Assembly (NCBI RefSeq): GCF_900111495.1
Contig: NZ_FOIU01000001.1
Location: forward strand, 2,480,001 to 2,544,000
DNA length: 64,000 nucleotides
Direction: 5' to 3'
Source: Chryseobacterium wanjuense
GTDB lineage: Bacteria; Bacteroidota; Bacteroidia; Flavobacteriales; Weeksellaceae
Part shown: positions 1-8,451 of the stretch, in pieces
How the letters are laid out: each line of letters opens with the position of its first letter
How positions within the stretch are numbered: position 1 is the stretch's first letter
The notes under the pieces: model-generated
What the model was told of the DNA's origin: nothing
What the model saw: the letters and a program-made list of their open reading frames with translations, nothing else
The model's database searches: none
Translations under genes and position numbers: made by a program

Positions 1-2
1 TC

Positions 3-422
3 GGAAAAGGAAAAGTGATCATTGAAGCAGATAAAGAGGAAACCGAAAAAGGAAGAACTGTATTAGTAGTAACCTACGGAATGGGTGTTTATTGGGCAAA
101 AGAAGCGGCGAAAAGCTTTAACGGAAGAGTTGAAGTGATCGACTTAAGAACGTTAATTCCACTTGATGAAGAACTGGTTTTCGAAAGAGTAAAAGCTCAT
201 GGAAAATGTATCGTGTTAACAGAAGAACAATTGAACAATTCGTTTGCAGAAGCTTTTGCACACAGAATTTCCAAAAACTGTTTCAAGTATCTTGATGCCC
301 CGGTTGAAACGATGGGATCGCTGGATACTCCGGCCGTTCCGATCAACCTGGTTCTGGAAAAAGAAATGCTTCCGAATGCTGAGAAATTAGCCGCAAAAAT
401 TGAAGAAATGCTGAAAAATTAA
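3..422 (+). CDS. 2-oxoacid dehydrogenase E1 component, C-terminal part (partial)
   Basis: The reading frame is open at the left edge, so this is the last ~139 residues of a larger gene; a GTG at 15 is internal, not a start. The sequence fits the transketolase C-terminal domain of the TPP-dependent E1 beta subunit, with VVTYGMGVYWA near its beginning, VIDLRTLIPLDEE (the usual IDLRTL.P.D signature) and a tail ending PVPINLVLEKEMLPNAEKL-like. In this family the domain helps form the dimer and the E2-binding face of pyruvate or branched-chain 2-oxoacid dehydrogenase; in Bacteroidota the alpha and beta parts are often fused. Substrate cannot be decided from this fragment. A strong terminator follows at 441. 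Confidence 0.85.
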   Translation, partial: GKGKVIIEADKEETEKGRTVLVVTYGMGVYWAKEAAKSFNGRVEVIDLRTLIPLDEELVFERVKAHGKCIVLTEEQLNNSFAEAFAHRISKNCFKYLDAPVETMGSLDTPAVPINLVLEKEMLPNAEKLAAKIEEMLKN

Positions 423-440
423 CAATCAGATAAAAAATCA

Positions 441-471
441 AACCTCTAAATATTTTTTAGAGGTTTTTTTT
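441..471 (+). terminator. Rho-independent terminator after the E1 gene
   Basis: Perfect 10-bp stem (AACCTCTAAA at 441-450 with TTTAGAGGTT at 456-465), 5-nt loop, then a run of T. Confidence 0.85.
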
Positions 472-521
472 CGCACTTTTTTTATTATTTTTAATCAACA
501 TATTGCAAACTTCAAGCACCT

Positions 522-1556
522 ATGATCACCACAAAATATGTCAATTACAGACAGGTTCTCAATTTATCGGGCATTCATCTTATCTGGATTTCGGTCTGGT
601 GTACGCTGATTGCGGTTCTTTTCTATTTTTTCAACTGGCAATGGATGATTATTCCCTGGGTTCCGGTAGCGTTGATCGGTACTGCGGAAGCTTTTTTGGT
701 TGGTTTTAAAAATAATCAGGCATACGACAGGCTTTGGGAAGCCAGAAAAATTTGGGGTGGAATTGTGAATTCGAGTCGGTCATTTGCTTCGATGGTTTAT
801 GCTTTTAATACTGAAAATGAAGAAGTAGGAACTTTTGACCTGGAAGATCGTAGAAAAAAAATCGTATACCGTCACATTGCATGGCTCTATGCCTTTCGTG
901 AGCAGCTTTTGATCCCCACCGAATGGGAGCATATCAGTGCAGAGGAAGAACATTCACATCATCACATCAATCAAAAAAGAAACAGGATCATCAAAGCTGG
1001 ATTTCCGGATTATGGGCGAACTCCGATTTTCCTTAATAAATATCTTTCGGAACAGGAGGCAGAGCTTCAGTCGACTTATAAAAATTTTGCGACTTATCTT
1101 GTTTCCCAGCAGGCAAAAGATATTAATGCTTTAAAAAATTTGGGGGCTATTTCGGATTTCCATCAGATGCAGCTTCAAAATTCTTTAAATGAATTTTATG
1201 GTTTTCAGGGACAGGCGGAGAGAATCAAGAAATTTCCTTCTCCAAGGCAGTTTGCGAGTACCGCATTTGTTTTCAATGTACTTTTTATCATGCTGCTTCC
1301 CTTAGGTTTGGTGAACGAATTTGCAAAACTCGGCGACTGGGGAATCTGGACTTCCATTCCGTTTTGTATTATCATCGGCTGGGTCTACATCATCATGGAA
1401 TTGGTTGGTGATTATTCAGAAAATCCATTTGCAGGACTGATGTTCGATGTTCCGATACTTTCCATCTGCAGAACGATTGAAATTGATCTTTTACAAATGA
1501 CCGGAGAAACCGATCTGCCCGATCCGATTTCCTCTAAAAATGGAGTTTTGGTTTAA
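522..1556 (+). CDS. Bestrophin family (UPF0187) ion channel protein
   Basis: 344-residue membrane protein with two hydrophobic segments near the N-terminus (about 22-60) and two near 245-300. The segment GFKNNQAYDRLWEARKIWG followed by a serine-rich stretch around residues 66-90 is the hallmark of bacterial bestrophins. Bacterial homologues form pentameric inner-membrane channels; ion selectivity (cation or anion) differs between members and cannot be read here. A His-rich stretch EEHSHHHI near residue 142 lies in the cytoplasmic loop. It is a single-gene unit after a terminator; its stop lies 3 bp from the stop of the convergent Lrp gene, so there is no room for a separate terminator. Confidence 0.88.
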   Translation: MITTKYVNYRQVLNLSGIHLIWISVWCTLIAVLFYFFNWQWMIIPWVPVALIGTAEAFLVGFKNNQAYDRLWEARKIWGGIVNSSRSFASMVYAFNTENEEVGTFDLEDRRKKIVYRHIAWLYAFREQLLIPTEWEHISAEEEHSHHHINQKRNRIIKAGFPDYGRTPIFLNKYLSEQEAELQSTYKNFATYLVSQQAKDINALKNLGAISDFHQMQLQNSLNEFYGFQGQAERIKKFPSPRQFASTAFVFNVLFIMLLPLGLVNEFAKLGDWGIWTSIPFCIIIGWVYIIMELVGDYSENPFAGLMFDVPILSICRTIEIDLLQMTGETDLPDPISSKNGVLV

Positions 1557-1559
1557 AAT

Positions 1560-2018
1560 TTACAACACAATCGCCGTCGTATTTTTCACTTCAGAGATCA
1601 TAAACGAACTGTGAGTACTGGCTATATGCTGTAAAGTTGTGAGTTTTGACAACATAAAATTCCTGTAATCTTCCATGTCTTTAACGCCGATTTTTAAAAT
1701 ATAATCATAATCTCCACTCACATGGAAACATTCGGTAACTTCCTGTAAATTCATCACTTCCCTTTCAAACTGAAGGACATATTCTTTTTTATGCTGTGTT
1801 AATTTGATGTGACAAAGCACAATAAAATCCCGATTAACCTTATGCCGGTCGAGAAGAGCAACATACTTGGAAATAACTCCCATATTTTCCAGTTTTCTGA
1901 TGCGTTCATAAACAGCCGTTACCGACAACCCCAGCTTATAAGACAACTCTTTCGTCGTTTGTTTCGAATCTTCCTGCAAAAAAAGAAGCAGTTTTTTGTC
2001 AATTTCATCCAATGCCAT
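1560..2018 (-). CDS. Lrp/AsnC family transcriptional regulator
   Basis: 152 residues, the normal family length. The N-terminal winged helix-turn-helix (residues 3-60) reads DEIDKKLLLFLQ then KELSYKLGLSVTAVYERIRKLE, and the C-terminal RAM/AsnC effector domain (about 65-145) includes ECFHVSGDYDYILKI. Lrp-type proteins bind amino acids and form octamers that wrap DNA. The gene is divergent from a Cys/Met PLP enzyme with 155 bp between the starts, and a 15-bp palindrome lies there, so control of that neighbour in response to methionine, cysteine or leucine is likely (inferred from position). Confidence 0.92.
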   Translation of the reverse strand: MALDEIDKKLLLFLQEDSKQTTKELSYKLGLSVTAVYERIRKLENMGVISKYVALLDRHKVNRDFIVLCHIKLTQHKKEYVLQFEREVMNLQEVTECFHVSGDYDYILKIGVKDMEDYRNFMLSKLTTLQHIASTHSSFMISEVKNTTAIVL

Positions 2019-2089
2019 AGATAAATTTTTGTTAAATGTTTACGATATTCAAATATAATAAACTTTTATTCTATCAAATTAAAATTAAC

Positions 2090-2104
2090 TAGATTTATAA
2101 TCTA
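2090..2104. promoter_or_regulatory. Candidate operator between lrp-like gene and PLP lyase
   Basis: Perfect palindrome TAGATT-TAT-AATCTA in the divergent intergenic region, followed by a second partial half-site (AATCTAAATTTA, 2107-2118). Position and AT-rich symmetry suit an Lrp/AsnC site; no direct evidence. Confidence 0.4.
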
Positions 2105-2173
2105 ATAATCTAAATTTATGTTGTAATAATTCTGGAATTCTTTCAAATTTATCACTTAAAATCTAAGTAAGAT

Positions 2174-3400
2174 ATGAAAGACTTTAATGCTGCTAATGAA
2201 ATCCAGGATTTACAATATTTTGGAGAGTTTGGTGGAGTAAACCCATCAATTTCAGATAGTTCGACCTACACATTCCTTTCTGCTAAAACGATGTTTGATA
2301 CATTTGAAGGCAATGCAGATGGCTGTTATTTGTACTCAAGGCACTCTTCCCCGATGAACCTGTATCTTTCGCAGGCATTGGCTAAGATGGAAAACACGGA
2401 AGCCGCGAATGTTACCGCTTCAGGAATGGGCGCAATTACCTCTGTCTTACTACAGGTTTGCAAAAGTGGAGATCATATCATTTCCAGCAGAACAATTTAC
2501 GGCGGAACCTATGCTTTCCTGAAAAATTTTCTACCATCCTTTCAAATTGACACCACTTTTGTGGATATCAATAATGTTGAATCTATTGAAAATGCCATCC
2601 AAAAAAACACTAAGATTATATATTGTGAAAGTGTAAGCAACCCACTTTTAGAGGTTGCGGATCTGAGAAAGTTATCAGCAATCTGTAAAAAACACAACTT
2701 GAAATTGATTGTTGACAATACTTTCTCACCACTTTCCATTTCGCCGATTGTATTGGGAGCAGACATCGTTATTCATTCTTTAACGAAATTTATTAACGGA
2801 AGCAGCGATACTGTGGGCGGAGTCTACTGCGGAACTCAGGAATTCATTAATGATACCAAAAATGTGAACACCGGAGCCTGCATGTTGTTGGGACCAACAA
2901 TGGACAGCCTTCGTTCTTCAAGTATTCTAAAGAACCTGAGAACGTTGCACATCAGAATGAAGCAGCACAGCCACAATGCTATGTATCTGGCTGAAAGATT
3001 TGAAAAAGATGGGTTAAAAGTTTCTTATCCCGGATTAAAATCCCACAAAAACCACGAATTAATGAAAAGTATGATGCATGAAGAGTATGGCTTTGGCGGA
3101 TTATTAACCTTAGATGCCGGAACCACGGAAAAGGCTAACGAACTGATGGAACTGATGCAGCAGGAAAACCTGGGTTATCTGGCGGTAAGTTTAGGCTTTT
3201 ATAAAACCTTATTCTCATGCTCCGGAAGCTCGACTTCCTCTGAAATCCCGGAAGAAGAACGCGCAACCATGGGAATTTCCGATGGACTTATCAGATTCTC
3301 AATCGGTCTGGATCACGACATCGAGCGAACCTACGAAAAGATGAAAGAATGCATGCTAAAAACAGGCGTTCTCAACCATGAAACCATATCCATATTCTAG
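2174..3400 (+). CDS. Trans-sulfuration family PLP enzyme (methionine gamma-lyase-like)
   Basis: 408 residues, full length for the Cys/Met-metabolism PLP family (fold type I). The PLP-binding lysine is K205 in HSLTKFINGSSD; D181 in IVDNTFSPL contacts the pyridine nitrogen; Y54/R56 in the YLYSRHSSP segment are the phosphate-binding residues supplied by the neighbouring subunit. Members cleave or exchange at the gamma carbon of methionine, cystathionine or O-acyl-homoserine. The cysteine typical of true methionine gamma-lyases after the YG motif is glycine here (IYGGTYAF, residues 108-115), so the exact reaction is uncertain. Divergent Lrp regulator next door supports a catabolic, amino-acid-induced role. 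Confidence 0.85.
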   Translation: MKDFNAANEIQDLQYFGEFGGVNPSISDSSTYTFLSAKTMFDTFEGNADGCYLYSRHSSPMNLYLSQALAKMENTEAANVTASGMGAITSVLLQVCKSGDHIISSRTIYGGTYAFLKNFLPSFQIDTTFVDINNVESIENAIQKNTKIIYCESVSNPLLEVADLRKLSAICKKHNLKLIVDNTFSPLSISPIVLGADIVIHSLTKFINGSSDTVGGVYCGTQEFINDTKNVNTGACMLLGPTMDSLRSSSILKNLRTLHIRMKQHSHNAMYLAERFEKDGLKVSYPGLKSHKNHELMKSMMHEEYGFGGLLTLDAGTTEKANELMELMQQENLGYLAVSLGFYKTLFSCSGSSTSSEIPEEERATMGISDGLIRFSIGLDHDIERTYEKMKECMLKTGVLNHETISIF

Positions 3401-3409
3401 TTTATTGTA

Positions 3410-3445
3410 TAAAGGCTGTTGAAAATTCGACAGTCTTTATTTTTT
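3410..3445 (+). terminator. Terminator after the PLP lyase
   Basis: Stem TAAAGGCTGT (3410-3419) with ACAGTCTTTA (3430-3439), one G-T pair, followed by a T-rich tail. Confidence 0.75.
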
Positions 3446-3522
3446 ATTTTGGAAGTTTGTAACGTCTTGTTTCTCATTCTGAAAGAGTATAAATAGAGTG
3501 TTTATTTATTGCTAAAATAAAA

Positions 3523-4527
3523 TTAATTCCTATGAAAATGCTTCGGGAAAGCATCTTCCGGTTTCATTCTGAAAATATTTAACAAAATCCAGGATTTTAA
3601 GAAACCATATCCGTAAGAAAACATTTGAATATAGGTAGAAATCACCGCCATTCCGGCAATACTGATATTTTTAGTAACAAACAAAGCATGAAATAATACC
3701 ATAAAAGTATACAAACCGTAAAATGCAAGGATAATCCCTCTTCCCAGAATAAAATACTCTAAAAAACCTATAATATATCCCAACAGAAACAAACTTGGAA
3801 ATGCAAATGAAATTTTCACATAGTTCGGATGTCTTTGGTTAAGAATTGGTCTTGCACAGCCAAACTGATACACCTGCTTTGAAAACTTCCCAAAATCTAC
3901 CCTGCGTTTATGATACACTGCAATATTATCAAAAAAAGCAGTCTTAAAACCATTTTCCCAAAGCGTCATCGAAAGATCCGGATCCTCACCTATTCTCATT
4001 TCTGAAAAGCCTCCTACTTTCTCGAAAACCTCTTTCTTTACGCCCATATTGAAGCTTCTCGGCTGGAATTTTGAAACCGATTTTTTGCTTCCCCTTATTC
4101 CTCCGGTTGTAAAAACTGAAGTCATGGAATAGGAAATCGCTTTTTGCATCAGGTTGAAACCTTTATGGGCTTTATCCGCTCCACCAAACGCATCGCAGGC
4201 AATTTCGAGGATATCTTTTTTAATATTTTCGATATAATCTTTTTCTACGATCACATCACTGTCCACGAAAACCAGCCATTCGTTTTGCGCTCTTCTGGCT
4301 CCGTAGTTTCGGCTCAAACCCGGCCCTGAATTGTCTTTCCTGAAATATTTTATATCCAAAAACTGTTCAAAATTTTGGATGGTAGGCTTCAAATCGATCA
4401 TGGAACCATCGTCTACAATAATGATTTCAAACTCTTTATCAGTTTGCTGGGTAAGAGAATTTAATAACTCAAAAAGTTCATCTTTTCGATTAAAAATAGC
4501 AACGACGATGGAGATGGTAGGTTTCAA
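3523..4527 (-). CDS. Glycosyltransferase family 2 with C-terminal membrane segments
   Basis: 334 residues. GT-A fold signatures are in order: ISIVVAIFNRKDELF at the N-terminus, IIIVDDGS near residue 40, LVFVDSDV (the metal-binding DxD) near 90, and GEDPDLSMTLW near 182 providing the catalytic acid region. After residue ~240 there are three hydrophobic stretches, so the enzyme is anchored in the inner membrane, as in GT2 enzymes that work on lipid-linked sugars or surface polysaccharides. No other polysaccharide genes are adjacent, so acceptor and donor are unknown. It stands alone between convergent and divergent neighbours. Confidence 0.88.
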   Translation of the reverse strand: MKPTISIVVAIFNRKDELFELLNSLTQQTDKEFEIIIVDDGSMIDLKPTIQNFEQFLDIKYFRKDNSGPGLSRNYGARRAQNEWLVFVDSDVIVEKDYIENIKKDILEIACDAFGGADKAHKGFNLMQKAISYSMTSVFTTGGIRGSKKSVSKFQPRSFNMGVKKEVFEKVGGFSEMRIGEDPDLSMTLWENGFKTAFFDNIAVYHKRRVDFGKFSKQVYQFGCARPILNQRHPNYVKISFAFPSLFLLGYIIGFLEYFILGRGIILAFYGLYTFMVLFHALFVTKNISIAGMAVISTYIQMFSYGYGFLKSWILLNIFRMKPEDAFPKHFHRN

Positions 4528-4700
4528 ATTGAAAATTTTTCAAAATTACTTATTCAGGAAAGAATGCGCAAAAAAGTTTTGCATTAATTAAACGGAAAGC
4601 ACAACAAAATAATATTTCATTCCTTTTAAAAATTTTGAAGATGAAATTTTAAACAAAATAAATTGACATTTTAAACAAAATCTACAAGGTCCACTCCACC

Positions 4701-4708
4701 TAACTTTG
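4701..4708 (+). promoter_or_regulatory. Bacteroidota -7 box before the SDR gene
   Basis: TAACTTTG matches TAnnTTTG, 29 bp before the ATG at 4738. No clear -33 TTTG. Confidence 0.45.
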
Positions 4709-4737
4709 TCTCAAGAAAATTTTAAAACAATTTAAAA

Positions 4738-5745
4738 ATGAAACTTAATAATTTACAGCAGCCTATCAACTCAGGTTTTAATGCACAATCTACAGCACAA
4801 GAAGTTATCAACGGAATTGATCTTTCGGGAAAAATAGCCATCATAACCGGCGGTTATGCAGGAATCGGTCTGGAAACGACAAAAGTTTTAGCCGCTGCGG
4901 GAGCTACGATTATCGTTCCGGCGAGAGATCTTGAAAAAGCGAAAAAAAATCTACAGGGAATTGAAAATGCAGAAATTGAAAAACTGGATTTAATCGATCC
5001 GGAATCTATCGATTCATTTGCTGAAAAATTCATTTCTTCCGGTCGAAAATTAGACTTATTGATCAACAATGCAGGAATCATGTGGGTTCCTTTGAGAAGG
5101 GACAGCCGGGGGATTGAATCGCAGTTGGCGACCAATTATTTGGGACAATTCCAACTCACTGCAAAACTTTGGGAAGCCTTAAAAAAAGCCGATGCAGCAA
5201 GAGTGATCAATGTTTCTTCTTATGGACATCAAATGTCTCCTTTTGATTTTGAAGATCCGAATTTTGAGAACAGAGAGTATCATACATTAACGGGATATGG
5301 GCAGTCGAAAACGGCGAGTAATTTATTTGCGGCTGCATTGGATGAAAAAGCGAAAAAATTCAATGTCAGAGCCTATTCCCTGCATCCCGGCTCTGTATAT
5401 GGAACCGATCTGGGACGGGAAGAACCGATAGATCTGTACATCCAAATGGGAACCCATGACAAAAACGGAAAAATAAAACCTGAAGTGGAAGCCAAATTAA
5501 AAACCATTCCGCAGGGAGCTGCTACAACGATCTGGTGCGCTACAAGTCCGCTTCTTGAAAATATTGGTGGTGTTTACTGTGAAAACTGCGATATTGCAGA
5601 GGTTGACAACGGACAGATCGAGCACAGATACGACGAACCATCGACGATCAGGGGAGTTCAGCCCTATTCTATTGATCTGGACAATGCTGAGCGACTTTGG
5701 AAAATGAGTGAGGAAATGATCGGATATAAGTTTGAGGTTATGTAA
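4738..5745 (+). CDS. Short-chain dehydrogenase/reductase (SDR) oxidoreductase
   Basis: 335 residues, longer than classical SDRs (~250) and in the range of retinol-dehydrogenase/WW-oxidoreductase-like members. Nucleotide-binding TGGYAGIGLE (about residues 38-47), LINNAGIMW near 112, INVSSYGH, and the catalytic Y..SK in YGQSKTASN near 188 are all present. ARDLEKAKK after beta-2 suggests NADP preference (basic residue after the motif). The N-terminal ~25 residues before the Rossmann fold read LNNLQQPINSGFNAQSTAQ and look like an accessory strand. The AraC-type gene immediately downstream may be its regulator. Substrate unknown. Confidence 0.9.
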   Translation: MKLNNLQQPINSGFNAQSTAQEVINGIDLSGKIAIITGGYAGIGLETTKVLAAAGATIIVPARDLEKAKKNLQGIENAEIEKLDLIDPESIDSFAEKFISSGRKLDLLINNAGIMWVPLRRDSRGIESQLATNYLGQFQLTAKLWEALKKADAARVINVSSYGHQMSPFDFEDPNFENREYHTLTGYGQSKTASNLFAAALDEKAKKFNVRAYSLHPGSVYGTDLGREEPIDLYIQMGTHDKNGKIKPEVEAKLKTIPQGAATTIWCATSPLLENIGGVYCENCDIAEVDNGQIEHRYDEPSTIRGVQPYSIDLDNAERLWKMSEEMIGYKFEVM

Positions 5746-5846
5746 TTTAGCTGGATGCGGGAAGTGGGATGCTGGAGGTTTAAAAAAGATATGTTTTCTT
5801 CTACCTATTACTCCCTCCTCCAGCCTCCAGCTTCAAGCTTCCAGCC
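5746..5846. repeat. Imperfect inverted repeat (GCTGGAGG family)
   Basis: AGCTGGATGC...GCTGGAGG (5749-5778) opposes CCTCCAGCCTCCAGCTTC...CCAGCC (5816-5846). GC-richer than its surroundings; resembles dispersed intergenic palindromes. A further partial copy (GATGGAGGCTGGAAG) lies near 57458. Confidence 0.6.
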
Positions 5847-5892
5847 AAAAACAAAATTTTAACTACATTTATCCTTGAAAATTAATACTACA

Positions 5893-6699
5893 ATGGATTT
5901 TCATATCAAATATATCACCCCGGACATTAAACTTTCCACCTATGATGATAAGCTTTTCAAGACGGAAACGGTTTTTGAATTTCATATGCTGGTCTGGTTT
6001 ATTTCGGGCGAAACGAAAATTATTCAGGCTGATACATCCTACCTTTTCAAAGCAGGAGATATTTTCCTGATTCCGAGAAATCATCTCGCAACGATTATTA
6101 ATTACCCTAAAGACGGGCTTCCGCACAAAGCTGTGGTGATGCATTTAACGAAAGAAAGGTTAAAAGATTTTTATACAACCTTAGAGATTAAGGAGAAAAA
6201 TATTCGCGAAGAAGCTAAAATTTACAGTTTTGAAAAACACCCGCTTTTGGAAAGCTGTCTCGCTTCACTCGTTCCTTATTTTGATATAAAAGATTCTTTT
6301 CCGGAACATATTGCATCGTTAAAAATCATAGAAGCGATCAGTATTTTAAGGGAAATTGATCCCGGGATAGATTCGGTTCTTGCTGATTTTGAAGAACCCG
6401 GAAAAATTGATCTGGTGAATTTTATGGAAAAGAATTATATGTTTAATATGCCGTTGGAAAGATACGGGTATTTGACGGGGCGAAGTTTATCCACTTTTAA
6501 TCGTGATTTCAGGAAAATTTTTCAGACCACACCACAACGGTGGCTTACCCAGAAACGTCTGGAACTGGCTTTTTATCATTTATCTGAAAAGAATAAAAAA
6601 CCATCGGATGTTTTTATGGAAGTCGGTTTTGAAGATCTGTCACATTTTTCTTATGCTTTTAAAAAACAGTATGGTTTTGCGCCTTCGATGGTGAAGTAA
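5893..6699 (+). CDS. AraC family transcriptional regulator
   Basis: 268 residues from the ATG at 5893; an in-frame TTG at 5875 would add six residues but the ATG fits the family better. The N-terminal part (to ~160) is a cupin-like effector domain (VWFISGETKIIQADTSYLF, then IFLIPRNHLATI). The C-terminal part (~165-268) carries the two helix-turn-helix units, with LERYGYLTGRSLSTFNRDF and the end signature VGFEDLSHFSYAFKKQYGF.PS. Same strand as the SDR gene, 147 bp downstream across a repeat, so joint function is plausible but not shown. Confidence 0.9.
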   Translation: MDFHIKYITPDIKLSTYDDKLFKTETVFEFHMLVWFISGETKIIQADTSYLFKAGDIFLIPRNHLATIINYPKDGLPHKAVVMHLTKERLKDFYTTLEIKEKNIREEAKIYSFEKHPLLESCLASLVPYFDIKDSFPEHIASLKIIEAISILREIDPGIDSVLADFEEPGKIDLVNFMEKNYMFNMPLERYGYLTGRSLSTFNRDFRKIFQTTPQRWLTQKRLELAFYHLSEKNKKPSDVFMEVGFEDLSHFSYAFKKQYGFAPSMVK

Positions 6700-6700
6700 T

Positions 6701-6728
6701 AAAAAGAAATCCAGTAGGATTTCTTTTT
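6701..6728. terminator. Bidirectional terminator between AraC and GLPGLI genes
   Basis: Perfect 12-bp stem AAAAAGAAATCC (6701-6712) / GGATTTCTTTTT (6717-6728) with a 4-nt loop. It overlaps the last codon of the GLPGLI gene. Confidence 0.8.
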
Positions 6729-7554
6729 ATTCTAGCTCAATAGGATTATATGGTTTAGATTTCGTCTGTTGTTTCACTTCATTACCTTCAGAATCATAAA
6801 TTGGACCGCGAAAAAATGCAGGATTATCATGATATGCCTTCTGTACTTCTCTGTATTTTTTTCTGGTGACTTTAAAAATCTCATCTTCATTTCTTAAATA
6901 AATTTGCATTGGTTTTTTATCCATTGCAATTGCAATAAAATGATATTGATTTTTTTTATCTTCAAGTTCCATAATTAATCCTGGCAAACCATTAAAAATA
7001 TATGGTCCGTTATTTATCGGAAGATCTTTAGAATACCATGCCGTAAATTTCCTGCCCCGAAATTCTGTCGTAGCCTTCTGACATGTATATCCCAAAATAT
7101 TTTTTGATTCATTTTCAAGTTTCCAATTAATTATAGGCTGTTCTTCTGAGTATTGATAATTATCTTTTGCTTTATCCTGAATTGTTATAAGATTTTTATT
7201 GAGATCACGGAGAAGAATTGGCTTCCATTTACTGTAGAAGGCAAACATTAGATTCATTTCCTTTGCTCCAATTTTATCTTCATGGCTATACTTTTCAACA
7301 AGAGAATCATATTTCATAGTATTAAGTTCAAAAAATTTTGTAAACTTTTCACCTAATTGCAAAACACAGACTGCATCTTTTTTACTGTCTGATTTCGGAT
7401 TCGATATAAAATTTAATTGATAGTAAATATTTTGAATACTTTTATCCAATACTTCTGCCTTATATTTATCAGGAGGTAAAGAGAAATTTCCTGACATTTG
7501 AGCTTTTGTAAAAATAAAAAGCAAACATGTTAGAGCGCTAATAAATTGTTTCAT
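6727..7554 (-). CDS. GLPGLI family secreted protein
   Basis: 275 residues. An N-terminal signal peptide (residues 1-18, LTCLLFIFTKAQ) is followed by a body rich in beta-strand. The family-defining motif is exact: YIFNGLPGLIMELED near residue 188, preceded by the usual LGYTCQKATTEFRGRKFTAWYSKDLPI. GLPGLI proteins are a Bacteroidota-specific secreted or periplasmic family of unknown function, often present in many copies per genome and commonly near TonB-dependent receptors. The C-terminus (VKQQTKSKPYNPIELE) is typical. Next to a small secreted Cys protein in the same orientation, 59 bp upstream. Confidence 0.92.
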   Translation of the reverse strand: MKQFISALTCLLFIFTKAQMSGNFSLPPDKYKAEVLDKSIQNIYYQLNFISNPKSDSKKDAVCVLQLGEKFTKFFELNTMKYDSLVEKYSHEDKIGAKEMNLMFAFYSKWKPILLRDLNKNLITIQDKAKDNYQYSEEQPIINWKLENESKNILGYTCQKATTEFRGRKFTAWYSKDLPINNGPYIFNGLPGLIMELEDKKNQYHFIAIAMDKKPMQIYLRNEDEIFKVTRKKYREVQKAYHDNPAFFRGPIYDSEGNEVKQQTKSKPYNPIELE

Positions 7555-7613
7555 ATTATAAAAAAACTAAATCCGTACAATGTTACTTGTACGGAATGAA
7601 TTTACATTAAAAA

Positions 7614-7874
7614 TTAATTACCACATTTAATATCGTTCAAATCCTGCTGAGCATCCAGCAAATCTGCTGGGCTTTCATAATTTGATGCCTGTAGCCAATA
7701 TACTGCTCCACATGGTGAATGGCATTCAACCCATTGATAAGGAAGTCTAAAAACTTTTCCCTCTTGAGAAGACTTATAAACTTCATTTTTAATTTCAAAA
7801 CTGTTGTTTACATTTTCTTTTGCACTTGTAAAAGCCGCAAAACTTAAAGCGCTTAATAAAATAAATTTTTTCAT
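7614..7874 (-). CDS. Small secreted cysteine-containing protein, unknown
   Basis: 86 residues with a clear signal peptide (MKKFILLSALSFAAFTSA), leaving a mature peptide of ~68 residues. Three cysteines in the mature part: VECHSPCGAVYW and a final KCGN. The spacing (CxxxC and a C-terminal C) suggests disulfide bonding or metal binding. I do not recognise a family; the shape resembles small Chryseobacterium secreted proteins of unknown role. Its start at 7874 is preceded by an AT-rich leader. It precedes the GLPGLI gene on the same strand and may be co-transcribed with it. Confidence 0.7.
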   Translation of the reverse strand: MKKFILLSALSFAAFTSAKENVNNSFEIKNEVYKSSQEGKVFRLPYQWVECHSPCGAVYWLQASNYESPADLLDAQQDLNDIKCGN

Positions 7875-8004
7875 TGTTTGTTTTTTTAAAATGTTAATGC
7901 CTGATTTTTTAAAAGTATTTCCGGATAACTTTTATGCAAATCTAAATCCCTACCTAATGAAAAACAAATAAAATTTATGCGAATAAATTCGAATAATTTT
8001 GTTT

Positions 8005-8012
8005 TATATTTG
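8005..8012 (+). promoter_or_regulatory. -7 box for the XRE gene
   Basis: TATATTTG (TAnnTTTG consensus), 15 bp before the ATG at 8027. Confidence 0.5.
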
Positions 8013-8026
8013 TAAAAAATATTTCT

Positions 8027-8392
8027 ATGGTAAAGGAAAAATTAATCAGAGCGAGAAAAGAGAAAAAATTCTCCCAGCAAGATATAGCAGAACATTTGAA
8101 CATAAGCCAGACTCAGTATTTGCGTAAAGAAAAAGGGGAAATTGAGATTAAAGATGAAGAATGGGAACGTATTGCAAAATTACTGGATGTAGAAATAGAG
8201 GATATTAAAGAAGAAGATAATATTAATCATAAATTTGAAAATATAACAGACATTACAAATAGTAATATTGGCAGTAATAATGTGTATTATAATGTGCCAG
8301 AATATCTTTTAAAAACCCAGCAGGAATATATTGAACTTCTAAAAAAAGAAATAGAAAATCTAAAGTCCAGAATTGCTGAACTTGAAAAATAA
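8027..8392 (+). CDS. XRE-family helix-turn-helix regulator with C-terminal coiled coil
   Basis: 121 residues. HTH_3 domain at residues 5-60: IRARKEKKFSQQDIAEHLNIS then YLRKEKGEIEIKDEEWERIAKLL. A polar Asn/Ser linker (NITDITNSNIGSNNVYYN) leads to a C-terminal helix with heptad pattern (EYIELLKKEIENLKSRIAELEK-like), probably a dimerising coiled coil. This layout is common in flavobacterial small regulators, often in accessory DNA. Divergent from the small secreted protein at 7614-7874, 152 bp apart, so it may control that gene and itself. Confidence 0.88.
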   Translation: MVKEKLIRARKEKKFSQQDIAEHLNISQTQYLRKEKGEIEIKDEEWERIAKLLDVEIEDIKEEDNINHKFENITDITNSNIGSNNVYYNVPEYLLKTQQEYIELLKKEIENLKSRIAELEK

Positions 8393-8395
8393 TGT

Positions 8396-8430
8396 AAAAG
8401 CCTTCAGATAAATTTTGAAGGCTTTTTTTA
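8396..8430. terminator. Terminator after the XRE gene
   Basis: 11-bp perfect stem AAAAGCCTTCA (8396-8406) / TGAAGGCTTTT (8416-8426) and T tail; could also serve the convergent gene ending at 8452. Confidence 0.85.
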
Positions 8431-8451
8431 TCAGCAAAATCCCCTTCTCTG

